From Cydia pomonella (lineage: Eukaryota; Arthropoda; Insecta; Lepidoptera; Tortricidae), in the NCBI RefSeq assembly GCF_033807575.1, contig NC_084723.1, forward strand, positions 3,663,247 through 3,727,246: DNA of 64,000 bases, given 5' to 3'. Below the pieces are notes generated by a model. That model did no database searches and was not told the DNA's origin. It worked only from the letters and a program-made list of their open reading frames with translations. Each line of letters begins with the position of its first letter. Within the stretch, counting starts at the first letter, position 1. Of this stretch, positions 1 to 13,000 are shown piece by piece. Both the position numbers and the translations under genes were made by a program.

Positions 1-782
1 AGGAGGTTTCAGTCACAATTTGTTTATTAATCAACAGTATGTTTTTATTAATAAACAGCGGAAGATATTGTTAGTTGTGACAACATCGTCCGCTCGATAT
101 GACAAAAGATTATGCCCGTTTGGTCTTTATATCGATTTAAATGCGATTATTAGGTATAAGTAATACGGTCCGTAAATAACTTAAAGTTTTTTACTTAACT
201 CTTTTGGTAGAAAGGAATGAAAAGATATTGTAAAAGTCCCGTTTTAGCAAATAATAATATTAGTTTATTAAGGCAGAAAGAAACAAAATGCTTCTATAAA
301 GTTGTTAATTTTGATTAAGGAGTTTATTTCAAACCTTTTTGGTTTGCGCTGATGGTTTGTTCTGTTATGTCTGAAAAACAAAATCACAATCAACGCTCCG
401 ATTTTAAATCAAATAATTAATACAATGATAAAATGTGACGTTATACGGCTAATAGGTACCACATGGCGGTCGTCGCTTACTCTATTATAAACGACTCCAA
501 TACTAATTCGGTGCTACGCGCCGACGGACGTAAGGTAACTACCGTGGAACGTCCACAAATGAACACATGCCGCATCCTAATATTAAACTTCGTAGTACAA
601 CGTTGATTAAAGATTGTTGCCCTCGGGAAACGTGTTTGATATGTCAAGAAAGGCTAAACGGGAACATGGAACAGCCAATAAACTAGTAATGTGCCTAGTT
701 TTATAATGTACCTACATGAAATCAGATCACTTTCAAATGAAATTGAATAGGCCGAAATTAAGTAAGTAAATATTCATTTCTC
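1..782. other. AT-rich flank, nothing recognised
   Basis: No credible reading frame, promoter or repeat family was recognised here. The DNA is AT-rich and looks like ordinary intergenic or intronic sequence. Confidence 0.4.
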
Positions 783-1276
783 AAGCTTGCTGTGAAATGA
801 TGACATGACTTACGTCAAATTAGGTCCGGAAATACTACATATCAGGTGGCATGAGTGAAGATGATATGTAAAGGAATTTCATACTGCCTTACACACCTAG
901 GACTGAAAAGCAACCTTCTTTTGTTTTTTAACGTCAAATTGTGACGCAACGTCTTGGTATCCAACCATCAACTAGCTTCAGTTAGCTTGGTACGGTGATT
1001 TGTTGTGCATATTCGTTGCTAAGCAACGGCGGTGGCGCATCGCGCAGGCGCGCGGACTTACGCGCGTCTGGTAGAGTGGCGAGCCGAGTAGGTCGCCACA
1101 AAACAAATTGACTATTTTTTTTTGTTTTAACTGCAAGTTGAGAAAAGCACTATACATATTTCGGCGAAAAACGGGGTTGCCGGCCGCGTATCTCTATCCG
1201 GCTTCGCTACGCTCAGCTGTATATATCTACTCAGCCAGCAACCCTACGTTTCCCGGCCTCTATAGTAATGTACTAT
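774..1276. repeat. Dispersed foldback-type repeat, copy 1
   Basis: This stretch is clearly homologous to 8072-8455. Shared blocks include the segments beginning ATGACATGACTTAC and GGAATTTCATA, and a shared end CCCGGCCTCTATAGTAATGTA. Near each end of the 8 kb copy lie inverted words (TTTCTCAAACTTGC and GCAAGTTTGAGAAA), present here in diverged form at about 774 and 1132. Copy 1 has an extra GC-rich stretch (about 1020-1090) that copy 2 lacks. No coding potential is seen. It is probably a non-autonomous DNA element. Confidence 0.6.
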
Positions 1277-1996
1277 TATAACACCAATAACTATAAATTT
1301 TACATACATGTATTAACTTAAAATGTTGAAAGTAACCTATGGAAGATTTAATTATGATCAAGAAAAATGATGACTCGAGGTTACTATAAATAAATTCGTA
1401 CAATATGAGAAAAACTTGGTGCAGAGTCTGCACTGCAGACTGTAGGCTGAGAAAATATTTAAGCGACATAAAGATTGAAATAACTGTAGGCCATTTCATG
1501 CAGCCATTGATGATAATAATAATGGATATAGGTGTAAGTAAATATTTTATCGTATAAATGTTTTGATAGCATTTTAATATTATCTCGATGCCTACGGTGT
1601 TACTTGTGATTTCGTCGGTTGACCTCAATAAGCTGGACCACCATAAACTGGTTCCGAGATTTATAGTCAATTTCACATTCAAAGCTCATGGAAATACCCC
1701 ATGGTCTAAAAACATGGTCAAGAAATATTTGATAAATTGCACACATCTAATGTTTTTTAAATATCGGAGAAAGTTGTGAGATTCTAAGTCCACATTCGAA
1801 TGCTATTTATTTTTGGGATTAGCAACGCATTTTGATCAGTGGTGGTCGTGTCGGTATCTTTCCAGTGGCCTTGAGGCCAGATGAAAGTGTTTTATTCGTT
1901 GTTTTGCGATTTGAGATCGCAAACTCCCTTTTAATTATATGCTTGGTACAGTTGGTACTATCTTCGTATTCATTGTTTCCATTGGTCTCAAAAATT

Positions 1997-2712
1997 GTCT
2001 TTTTAGGGTTCCGTGTCTTTTTAGGGTTCGGTAGTCAACTAGGAACCCTTATAGTTTCGCCATGTCCGTCTGTCTGTCTGTCTGTCTGTCCGAAGCTTTG
2101 CTCCGTGGTCGTTAGTGCTAGAAAGCTGAAATTCGGCATGGATATATAAATCAATAAAGCCGAGAAAGTCGTACAATAAAATCTAAAAAAATAATTTTTT
2201 TGAGGGTACCTCCCCGACACGTAAAGTGGGGGTGAATTTTTTTTTTGCTTTAACCCTACAGTGTGGGGTATCGTTGGAAAGGTCTTTCAAAACTTATAGG
2301 GGTCTTCAACAAAAATTTTTTGATAAAGTGAATATATTCGGAGATAATCGCTCCGAAAGAAAAAATAAATGTGTCCCCCCCCTCTAACTTTTGAATCATA
2401 GGTCCAAAAAATATGAAAAAAATCGTGGAAGTAGAGCTTAAGAAAGACATTAAATGAAAACTATAGCGGACATTATCAGTTTAGCTGTTTTTGAGTTATC
2501 GCAAAAAGTTTCCCCTTGATAGTAAAAAGACGTACTTTAATTAGGTACTGATTATGCAAATTTGCCTATTTGTTTAACTCGCGTGAAAGGTACCGTTTCA
2601 TCCCTTGGTTAACAATTTACTATACTTTAAGCTCCAGTTTAGCTTATTGTAACGGAAGAGTAACTACGGAACCCTACACTGAGCGTGGCCCGACATGTTC
2701 TTGGCCGGTTTT
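1997..2712. repeat. GGTTCCGTAG family repeat, copy 1
   Basis: A repeat of about 700 bp begins with AGGGTTCCGTRG and ends with CTACGGAACCCT followed by a GTGGCCCGACATG...TTGGCCGG tail. It carries a short (GTCT)n tract near its start. It closely matches 10531-11230 on the same strand and 39186-39922 in reverse. The inverted AGGGTTCCGTAG words near both ends suggest a non-autonomous element. Small ORFs inside it recur with the repeat and are not genes. Confidence 0.8.
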
Positions 2713-3116
2713 ATTTATGATTGCTGTCAACATAGGTAGAAGCGTTTAGTTTTAATTAACAACGTAATAAGTGTTACAAGTATAATCCTTATTGTTTCTA
2801 CCTAATTCATGACAGCATAATCTATAATGTTCAATTTCTTGTTACATTATTTAGTTTGTAAATATCGATTATAAATCGTGACTTAGTACTCATTTTCTTT
2901 TAACATATTACACATTTGATTAATCATATGTACTTTTTATTCAATATAGTTCTAGTTTTATTCATTACTGTCACGTGAAGATATGATAGGCAATTCATAT
3001 TTAATTGTATGCAAGACAAACAAATTAAACATTGTGTTTTTGAAAACCAATGTTCAATTATTACAGTAATTATCTCTAAATATTTATAAGCAGAAATGGT
3101 CATGATACTGTCAGGC

Positions 3117-3584
3117 CAATTTGAACGTGCACTGACATCAAACCGATATGTGGCTTTCCATTAGAGAAGGGTCGTTATGCACATGGAGCAAAAGGACTCT
3201 TCTTTATGGAAAGCCTCATATGTATTAGAATGTTATTGGGATCATCTCAGTTAGCTGTCATTCTCACGGGCGTCTCACTCGCACTAATACTTGTGCGGAC
3301 AAGTCTGAGCGAAATGAACGCGCGAATGAGATCTAAGTAACTGATATCAGTTACACTATGATATCATTCTCTTTTAATACTACGTCGGTGGCAAACAAGC
3401 ATACGGCCCGCCTGATGGTAAGCAGTCTCTTTAGCTTATGTACGCCTGCAACTCCCTTACTCACCGGCAGGAACACAATACTATGAGTAGGGTCTAGTGT
3501 TATTTGGCTGTGGTTTTCTGTAAGGTGGAGGTGGACGAATTCTTATATCGGTTTGATGTCAGTACACGTTCGAATTACCCTGTG
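3117..3584. mobile_element. Inverted-repeat element carrying a nested repeat
   Basis: The sequence starting CCAATTTGAACGTGCACTGA near 3117 is matched in reverse complement by TCAGTACACGTTCGAATT near 3584, giving terminal inverted repeats of about 35 bp. Between them lies an interrupting, shortened copy of repeat family C (about 3372-3534). The outer element therefore inserted first and the family C copy later. Confidence 0.65.
3372..3534. repeat. Repeat family C, internally deleted copy
   Basis: It shares the words TACTACGTCGGTGGCAAACA and GGCTGTGGTTTTCTGTAAGG with the fuller copies at 22122-22475 and 48039-48372. The central part is deleted. It lies inside the inverted-repeat element 3117-3584. 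Confidence 0.7.
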
Positions 3585-3783
3585 TGTCAACGACAGCAAT
3601 TGATTAAGCGTGCTACCAAATTACAGTTGAATGAATTTACTTCACTGCGTGACCAACTCAATTTGTAACATTTCCTATAATTTCACTACCTTTTAAAATC
3701 ACTTGGTGGAAATGATAGCAGTTTATTGTCACTATTCTATTGTTTGCATTTCAAATGTTTGTCAACTTGAACAATGTGTGTAA

Positions 3784-3975
3784 TTCAATTTTGTCTTATT
3801 TTACAGATGTGCCGTCAACTTGTTTTTGGGACAAGCGACTGAGCTCAATTTGCCACTAGACTCTGAAGACTTGAACAATACTGATGCTCACTTTCTTAAA
3901 TTAATATTCACAATTTACCCAAAAAGAATGGAATTAATGAGCCTATGCAACTACTTACAGATATTGTTTCGCTAG
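3784..3975 (+). other. Short open frame of coding-like composition, unassigned
   Basis: From 3808 to the TAG at 3973 there is an uninterrupted frame of 55 codons reading CAVNLFLGQATELNLPLDSE and onward. It follows a splice-acceptor-like TTATTTTACAG at about 3796-3806. The composition looks protein-like, but there is no start codon before an internal Met and no recognised domain. It lies immediately upstream of the TATA box of the Osiris gene. It could be a relic exon or a transposon fragment. Chance cannot be excluded. Confidence 0.2.
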
Positions 3976-3985
3976 AAGTTAAAAA

Positions 3986-4020
3986 TATATAAACGAAGAA
4001 GACTATTGTTTTCGAACAGT
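3986..4020 (+). promoter_or_regulatory. TATA box and initiator of the ten-exon Osiris gene
   Basis: TATATAAA occupies 3986-3993. An ACAGTT motif, close to the arthropod initiator TCAGTY, has its A at 4018, 32 bases downstream of the first T. That spacing is ideal for a TATA-driven start and predicts a 5' UTR of about 15 nt before the ATG at 4033. This is inferred from motif and spacing only. Confidence 0.5.
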
Positions 4021-4032
4021 TATGCAGTGACG

Positions 4033-7000
4033 ATGGCCCCCGAAAGACGCGACGTATTAAAAACGAGAAGAAGAATAGAAATAAACATATTAAAAATATC
4101 AATATTTTTAATATTATTAGTGAACGTGAAAGCGAGTAGTGAAAATGAAACAAATGATGACACATCGAAGCCGAACGATATGGAATCTCGACTGAGAATC
4201 ATAGGGAAATCCTTAGGTAGATCATTTTTTAGTGACGTGTATCAAAATGGGACTTTTAGGACTGGTAATAATTTATGGGACGACATTTTAAATAAGTGCA
4301 CGAAAAATCCTTCAGTGAGTTGTTTGCAGAAAAATGTGTATAGTTATATAGATGACAGTTTGAAATTTGACGGTGATGTGAACTTCGGCAGTGGAGTGTG
4401 CTTTAAGAAGAATAATGTGGACGTACATAAGTATAGTCAGGAGGCGAATGTGATCTATCTGACGGGGAGCAAGGATGAGGGGGAGGCGAGAGCGGCGGAG
4501 GAAGAAAATGAGATCAACGATGACGAAGAGTCTGGTAAGTGTATTTTACTCTGTATTTTCTACACCAATGGTCCGAATTATGAAGCCAATTCACGAACAC
4601 AGTCCACGCGTGACTAAAACATTAAGATATCATTTTGATGTCAGAATGTAAGTTTGAATTAGCCTCTAGGAATACTTATCTAACAATAGCAGTGAGAAAA
4701 AAAACGTCTTTTAATCAAACTTACTTATAACATTTGAATATGAAATTATGACATTTGTATGAAAGTGTAATGAAATATACGTCCGAAACTCTGTTAGTTA
4801 CTCGAAATGATCAAACCGGGGTCAACAAAAAATATGTTTTCATTGTTCTATCTTATCTAAAAATACATTAGTCTCGCTGTTTATACAAAATAACGTTGTA
4901 CCTCAGCAAAGAGTGATAAACATAAAAAATAGGAGGAAACTTAAAAACTTTGCTCCCCGGTTGTACATGGGCAAGTTAGCCAATGCAATGTAGCCTTCTG
5001 GTAATTCAAATTACCTATTATGATTCTCTCTTTCCTTGAACATACCTAAATACGTATTTAGAAGTATAAAATATTACAGTAATTGAATATCAAGATCAGA
5101 ACGTAACGCTTGCGCGTAAAGTAGGCAACTGTCTATATAAAATACTTGTGAACCTATTCAGTGTACAATAAATGTAGATACTTGAAACAAAACTTTACAT
5201 TCAAGCTAACATTCTCAAGATAATTTAGGATTAACATACTAACAGCTACACATAAAGATCTACAATTTTCAAGTTCCTTTTGGTGTTCTCAAAAACTACC
5301 ACGTCGTTTTGTATCTTAGTTCAATTATAGTAAAGAGCATATTGCCTTAAAACAATGTGTTGGCCGTCACAATGTGTCATATTTTAACACTCATGTCACG
5401 TAAACTTAAGTAGGTACATGAAGAACTGTCCGTTCAGAGCCTCGGGGACTTTCTATGGACATAAAACTTACGTCGACCCGCTTTTCCTGGCGCTGACAAT
5501 GGATCATTCATTGTTTGGAGTCAAGGGTGCAAGGGTTAGAAAGGTTTGCTTTCCTAATTTACATAGTCTATGCAAATTGGGGATTGGAAATTACTGTATT
5601 ATTAGTCATTAACAGGATTTTGAAGAAACAGTAAGTACATAAATCAGTTTTGATACGATAGAATACAAATACTCTTTATTGCACACCTTCACCACAACAG
5701 CATAAGAAGTAGAGGTAAACAACGTGAAGAAGTATCTGACTTGAGAAAAAAAGCAGGTCAGTAAGCCAGAAAAGTTATTTCCTGGTTTACTTACAATTAA
5801 TTTTGCATTTTTTGGCGTTAAGGGTGAGAAAACTTTGCTTGTTCTGTCTGGGAATGGGAATATAATTATAATACAATTATTCATCTCAGCAGTGATTAAC
5901 TGAGATTTTAAAGATATTAGTAATATTAGTAACAACAGATAACAATTTGGATGTAAAAAACAATTATGTGAAGACAAGAAATTCAGGTCAGTCCGCCAGG
6001 AATGCTGTTTTCTGGTTTACTGACAGCAGTGACAATAAATAATTCATTATTTTTAAGTCAATAAAGGTTTGCTTTTTCCAAATTTACAAGGTTTTATGCA
6101 AATTGGGGATTGAAAATTACTATATTATTAGTAATTATATCAGTCATTACCGAAGATTTTGAAGAAATAACTAAATGTACAGAAAACGATTATGTATGTA
6201 ACAGTCTCGTGAAATGATGTCTGACTTGACACAAAAATCGAAAACGACACGACATGAAAAACAACTTCGATAATAAAATATGTTCATTGCCATGATATGT
6301 GAGACCTAAAAGAGATAGGAGTAGGAAAAGGCAGAAAAGGAGAGCCCACCCCCGAATAATGGGATAAGGCTTAGGACAAGAAGATTGCCATGATGATATA
6401 ATTGAACTCTATCATACTCGTATTAGCGGACTTATATTAAATAAGCTTTGCCTGAGAAAATTTTTATTTAATTTGGCCTAAACGGAAAAATAACGCTCAA
6501 CGTAGATGATCATCAATGGAAAAATGAATTGGGAGCATTCCATGAAATGGTCTACCGTTGTCCCGCATAAACGCAAATTTTGTGAAGATTTGCAGGTACA
6601 AGAGTTTCCTTTTCTGTGACTAATGGTCAGAAATATGAACAGGAAATAAAATGCTTCCGTACGGGACAGCCCGTGGAATGCTCCATTGACGGATCATGAT
6701 CAGTGTTGGGTTGGCTTTATTTTCTTGCACTATTACATATAGTTAATGCTTTGGAGTTGGCTGATTATATTGTCAGATTTCTGGCTTGGAAAATTGATTG
6801 TCTATATGAGCATAATCCACGTTTAGATCTTCAAATCTATGTTGAAAGGCTTCTATGAGATAGTTGCCCAGGGAAAAATCTAAAGAAAAACCCTGCAACC
6901 ACGCAAGATCACCAATACACTGACTTTAATACTAATAACATATGTTTAAAGCTAGCTTTCTGGACTTTGCATTCCATTGTGTCTACAAGACGTCACTTTC

Positions 7001-10000
7001 TTGAGTGAAATAAGATGAGTGTGTAGACTGAGTATTCTTAGTCAATAATGTCAATATGGATTTTGCTCAATATGGGTACGTCATTATGAATAATAGTTCC
7101 GCCGTTTCTACTAACAACTAAATAAAGTAATCAGCTCCACTCAGAGTGCCAGTTATCAGTATTTTACGGACTTCTTCGAAACACCTTTTGTACTTTACGT
7201 ACACATAACTGATCTAACTCGTTCAACCTGTTATGAGAATACTAATTATTGTTATTGTTCATATTATTCGCACCATCTAAAAAAAAAAATTTCGTCTGTA
7301 ATGCAAAGACCATAAAGTTCAGTTTCATATAACAATATAAAGCGATACGTGTAATGCCAAAATTATGAATGAGTCGACTCTCAAGTAATTGATTTTAGTC
7401 TTCTCATTTTGAACCTACATCCCTTTCAATAAGAATCATCAAACAAAAGAACATGACAAACCGTTTCCCAAACACAATCGAAATGGAATCTTAAATCAGT
7501 AGCAGGAAGATTGACAGTCGATCGCCATTAGCTGGTAGTTTTAGTCTTGTTTTGCTTTCACTTATCACGAAGGCTTTCGACTTCATTTAGCGAGTTTTGG
7601 AGATAAATGGTAGAGTTTGCAGCAGGAGAGTAAAACTAGTTTGGAAAGTGACTAGCGGATATGTTGAACCTGTGATAATGAATAGATTCAACATATTTCT
7701 TGTTCTTGCGAGATTTTAGTTGTAAATATTTGTTTATTTTAATTTTTTCATCAAAGTTGCTCACAAAAATAGTACTTTATAGCCATGTTTTTTACTGTTT
7801 ATTAAATTTTCTAATTTAAACTGGATATAAATATAAATGAAAAACTTTAGCTCATATATGTATGTCAGTATTATGAAATGACTATACATTTTAAGACAGA
7901 GTAAATCAGTGTAGCCGCTTGTGAATTTTTTAGTTTTTTTATTAACTAATCGTGGAATCTATGAAAAAGCTTTGGATTTTGCCTTTAATTCATTGCATTG
8001 AGGAACATTGAGGAATGGACTACTTTTTTGACATAACGTTTACTTTGCTTTTGCAAATTTGAATAATATAACTTTTCTCAAACTTGCTATGAAATGTTGA
8101 CATGACTTACTTCAAAATTAGGGCCGGAAATACTACGTATCCGGTGCGATGAGTGAAGATGATAAGTAAAGGAATTTCATATAGCCTTACACACCTAGGC
8201 CTGTAAAGCAGCCTTCTTTTGTTTTTGAACATCAAATTGTGACACAACGTCTATTCAACCATCAAATAGTAGTAGAATCGTAATTTGTTTTTAGCTGTGT
8301 AAATCTACGAATAAAACAAATTGACTTCATTTTTTTTCATTGCAAGTTTGAGAAAAGCACTACACAAATCCGGTCTCGATACGTTCGGCCGTCTATATCT
8401 ACCAACCCTTCTAGCTTGCAACCCTTCGTTTCCCGGCCTCTATAGTAATGTACAGTCAAACGATTTAATTTGTGACCCATTTCGTACCTTTTCACGGTGA
8501 CAAACAACATGAAAGTCGCTAGAGACTTCATAATATTGTCACTGTGAAAAGGTACGAAATGGGTCATAATTAAATCTTTTGACTGTACTATTAGCAACTA
8601 CGTGTTGGTCTGACTCGTAAACAGCAATGGTGCATGATCCACTACCGTAACACAAACTGTTGATTTCCACGTAATGAACCGTGCGTATAAGGATTAATCA
8701 CGCGTTTATAAACAATTTTAAATACAACTGATCTGTTAAAGAAAATTTTGTAGGCGGCGATTTTTTTGTATTTTACTTTCTTTTATGATAAGTTAATAAA
8801 AGGTAAAGTATGATAAATTGATAAATAAGGTGTAACAAAAATAGTGGAGATCCGTTTAAGGGCATATTCGGTATCGTATAATCGTATTCTGATTTTAAAA
8901 AAGTAGAAGAGTTTTCTACTTTCAATCAAACTTATTAATTTTCAAGTCCTCAAGGGTTCTTTTACAATTATAAGTTAATACAAAATGTATAGTAACATCA
9001 TTCTAGTCACATGAAAAATAAATAGCAACATTAATAAATACAACAGCATAATCTACACCAACATAATCTTAATTAAATAATTACTTCAATACAACCAAGA
9101 TGGCTGAATGGATGTCTTTATGGTTAATAATACATTAAATTTGGAGACGTAAAAGGTCCCTAATGCACAATGTCAGAGTGCTAATACTAATAAGACTTGG
9201 AGGTGTGAAGTCTCTCCAAGTGTCAAAATAAAAATTAAACTAGCAGTCTCATAAAGCGCAAAGTTAATATTGCAACTTTAACAACCAATTGTTGGTATGA
9301 CTCGCAATGGTGCATGAACCACTGTTTACACAAACTGTTGGTCTCGAGAGAGATCTCCACTTAATGAACCGTGGCGAGGAAATTCTTAGATATAAGAATA
9401 AGCTTATAACGCTTTTATAATATACTTTAAATTCAACTTTAACTGAATAGTTATAAGATTCAGTTTAAAATCGCGATATAAAATAGCTTTTAATGTCGTC
9501 CTTGTTATGACTGTTATTACAGAGTAAGAAACTTAGATAGACATTTAGGCTGGCTTTCCAACGCACTACACATTATAAGTCGAAAATCATCACATCTTAC
9601 AAAAACATCATCATCATCATCGCTGCGAGTGTGATGGGGACTTTTGGACAAGGCACGTCACAGGACGGGCTGGTTAGTTAAATAATTTTAAGTTTGTGTT
9701 TATATAGTGGTACTTGTGTTTTATTTGTTGTAATAGTAGTGATTTATTTAAGTTTCTTTTTGTAATGATTTCATTAAGTAATTATTACATTATGTTCACA
9801 ATACTTACAAAAATAAATGAAATCCCACTAAAAACATTTCATGTAAAGTGTTGCCAACACTAACATGCGCCTATAGTTTTCACACTAAAAAGTCATCAGA
9901 TATTTTAATACGAAGACTTTTACTTCGTTAATGGCATATTTATTCCTAAGAAATAATCTGTAAAAACATGTCAAAAAACTATTTACGGCGTAGTATTATA

Positions 10001-13000
10001 TAAATAATTACTCTATACTTTACGGTTTGCGATTGTGCTGCACTCTGGTGGCAGAACATTACAGTAATACTTTGCTCGTTTGTAAAACAAATTACTATTA
10101 TGAAATAGGTGATCAACATTGCCACTTAGATTTATCTCTCGATCACAAGGGAATCTTAAATGACAATGTAACATCGCAAGCAAGATGCATTTTTATGTCT
10201 GTAGGACACATCTGATAACGAAATAAATATATGTACGTAATTGTATATTTCTTGCGCAGTTATGAATTGTGCTAAAGTGCCTTATGTACACATCTTACTC
10301 AAAAAGATGTCCCATAGCATCTTATTCCAGTGTAATAAGAGCGTAGTACCATATTTATGAGACGATTCTTTCGATACATATTTTTGCACTTGACTGTAGT
10401 ACAATGGTTTTATCCTCTTTAAATAACTTTAAAGATTAAAGATAGGGGTTAAAATTTTATTTTTCTACTCGTCGACTATAATGGTTGAATTGGGATTATG
10501 TATACCAAACGTCTTCTGTACTACATTTTTTAGGGTTCCGTAGTCAACTAGGAACCCTTATAGTTTCGCCATGTCCGTCTGTCTGTCTGTCTGTCTGTCT
10601 GTCCGAGGCTTTGCTCCGTGGTCGTTAGTGCTAGAAAGCTGAAATTTGGCATAAATATATAAATCAATAAAGCCGACAAAGTCGTACAATAAACCTAAAA
10701 ATTTAATTTTTTTTAGGGTACCTCCCCTACACGTAAAGTGGGGGTGAAATTTTTTTTTCGCTTCAACCCTAGAGTGTGGGGTATCGTTGGAAAGGTCTTT
10801 CAAAACTAATAGGGGTTTTCATGAAACATTTTTTGATTAAGTGAATATATTCGGCGATAATTGCTCCGAAAGAAAAAATAAATTTGTCCCCCCCCCTCTA
10901 ACTTTTGAACCATAGGTCCAAAAAATATGAAAAAAATCGTGGAAGTAGAGCTTATGAAAGACATTAAATGAAAACTATAGCGGACATGATCAGTTTAGCT
11001 GTTTTTGAGTTATCGCAAAAAGTTTTCCCTTCATAGTAAAAAGACTTACTTTAATTAGGTACTGATTATGCAAATTTGCCTATTTGTTTAACTCGGGTGA
11101 AAGGTACCGTTTCATCCCTTGGTTAACAATTTACTATACTTTAAGCCCCAGTTTAGCTTATTGTGACGAAAGAGTAACTACGGAACCCTACACTGAGCGT
11201 GGCCCGACATGCTCTTGGCCGGTTTTTCTCTACTGAGATAAGTATCTCAGTAGACAATTGGTATATAATACTAATTATCATTAATTATTTACGTTTTATA
11301 CTACTGCCCATCGGCAGCCCATTAGCGGTGGTGGCCGAGTGGATATGACGTCCGACTTTCAATCCGGTGTTTGTGGGTTCAAATCCTGGCTCGTACCAAT
11401 GAGTTTTTCGGAACTTATGTACGAAATATCATTTGATATTTACCACTAGCTTTTCGGTGAAGGAAAACATCGTGAGGAAACCTGCATACATCTGCGAAGA
11501 AATTCAAAGGTGTATGTGAAGTCCCCAATCCGCATTGGGCTAGCGTGGGGACTATAGCCCGAGCCCTCTCGCACATGAGAGGAGGCCTGTGCCCAGCAGT
11601 GGGACGTATATAGGCTGAATTATTATTACTACTGCCCATCGGCAGTGAGTTGGAGGTCGTCTTTTATTTATAGGACCTTTATTTTAAATTTATTTATAGT
11701 TAGTATTATTATTTTTAAGTTTATGTATAAGTCATTGTTCCATATTTGAATTATACCTTTTTTATAGTGAAAAAAACAAATTTTTGGAGTTAAACATCAG
11801 TACGAATCTGTATTTTTCATTATATGTATAACATTTTATACTAAATATGTATTAATTTAAATGAATCGTAGTAAAAGTATTGTATACAATAGTGATATTA
11901 AAATTGGTAAATATGTAAATAGACAAAAAGACAAAAACGCGTCCTCCGTTCTGTGGAGGCGTGGCGGCACGTGATTGGTATTTTTTTTATACTTGACTAC
12001 AGCGTATAGAAATAAATTTGATAGTTGAGTTCGGAGCCCATACATGAAAAGCACGCAATTATAATTTGGTATACGAAATCTTAATTCAACCATTACAGTT
12101 GACGTATAGAAAAAATACTAATTTTGCAACGGGAATAAAATAAATAAATAAATAAAATAAAATAAATATTATACGACATTATTACACAAATTGACTAAGT
12201 CCCACAGTAAGCTCAATAAGGCTTGTGTTGAGGGTACTTAGACAACGATATATATAATATATAAATACTTAATAAATACATAGAAAACACCCATGACTCA
12301 GGAACAAATATCCATGCTCATCACACGAATAAATGCCCTTACCAGGATTTGAACCCAGGATTTTGAGGATTTGGGAATTATGACGCTATTGCATTGCAGA
12401 AGTTGATATTGAATAGAAAAATTGCCCTTATACTTACTTGTACAGTCAAAATAGATAATTTCGTACCTTGTCACTGTGACACACAACATGAAACTCGCTA
12501 GAGACCTCATACTATTGTCACTGTGACAAGGTACGAAATGGGTCACAAATTAAATCTTTCGACTGTACTATTAGTACTATTACTTAATTGTGTGTCGCCT
12601 TAAACTTAAGAATGATTACTTTTTGTTTACCGTAAAACCACCCAACTATAGTCCAAAGCTCCCAACTATGGTCCACAAATAAACTCAATTTTTCTCGTTC
12701 AGGTGTGTATTTTCCTATAGTTTTGTAGTTCTAAGGCAAAGTATGTTTATAAATGGAAGGTAAAACTAGGAGTAAACCACAAGGAACATTGGTATAGATA
12801 CTTAATTTTCTTTTGAACTTGTGGACCATAGTTGCAGTATTGGACTATAGTTGGGTGGTTTTACGGTAGTTAAATGTTATTTACCTATTTATTTTATTTA
12901 TTTATTTAAACTTTATTGCACACATAAAGAGAAATGTACACGGCGAACTTAATGCCAAAAGGCATTCTCTACCAGTCAACCATTGGGTCAAACAGAGACA

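Noticed and set aside
1260..1682. 140-codon minus-strand ORF
   Set aside because: Its composition is Ile/Ser/Leu-rich as expected from AT-rich DNA, with no motif and no initiation or splice context.
2035..2220. Small frames crossing the GTCT tract, also at 10558-10803 and 39733-40048
   Set aside because: They are translations of the GGTTCCGTAG repeat and its microsatellite.
4006..4032. Upstream TTG start for the first Osiris exon
   Set aside because: The ATG at 4033 is the first Met, and the predicted transcription start is at about 4018.
4535..4617. Extension of the first Osiris exon to a stop at 4617
   Set aside because: A strong GTAAGT donor at 4535 and the matching acceptor and phase at 18414 show this part is intron.
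8337..8597. 86-codon minus-strand ORF
   Set aside because: It spans a palindromic MITE, whose mirrored arms create the frame.
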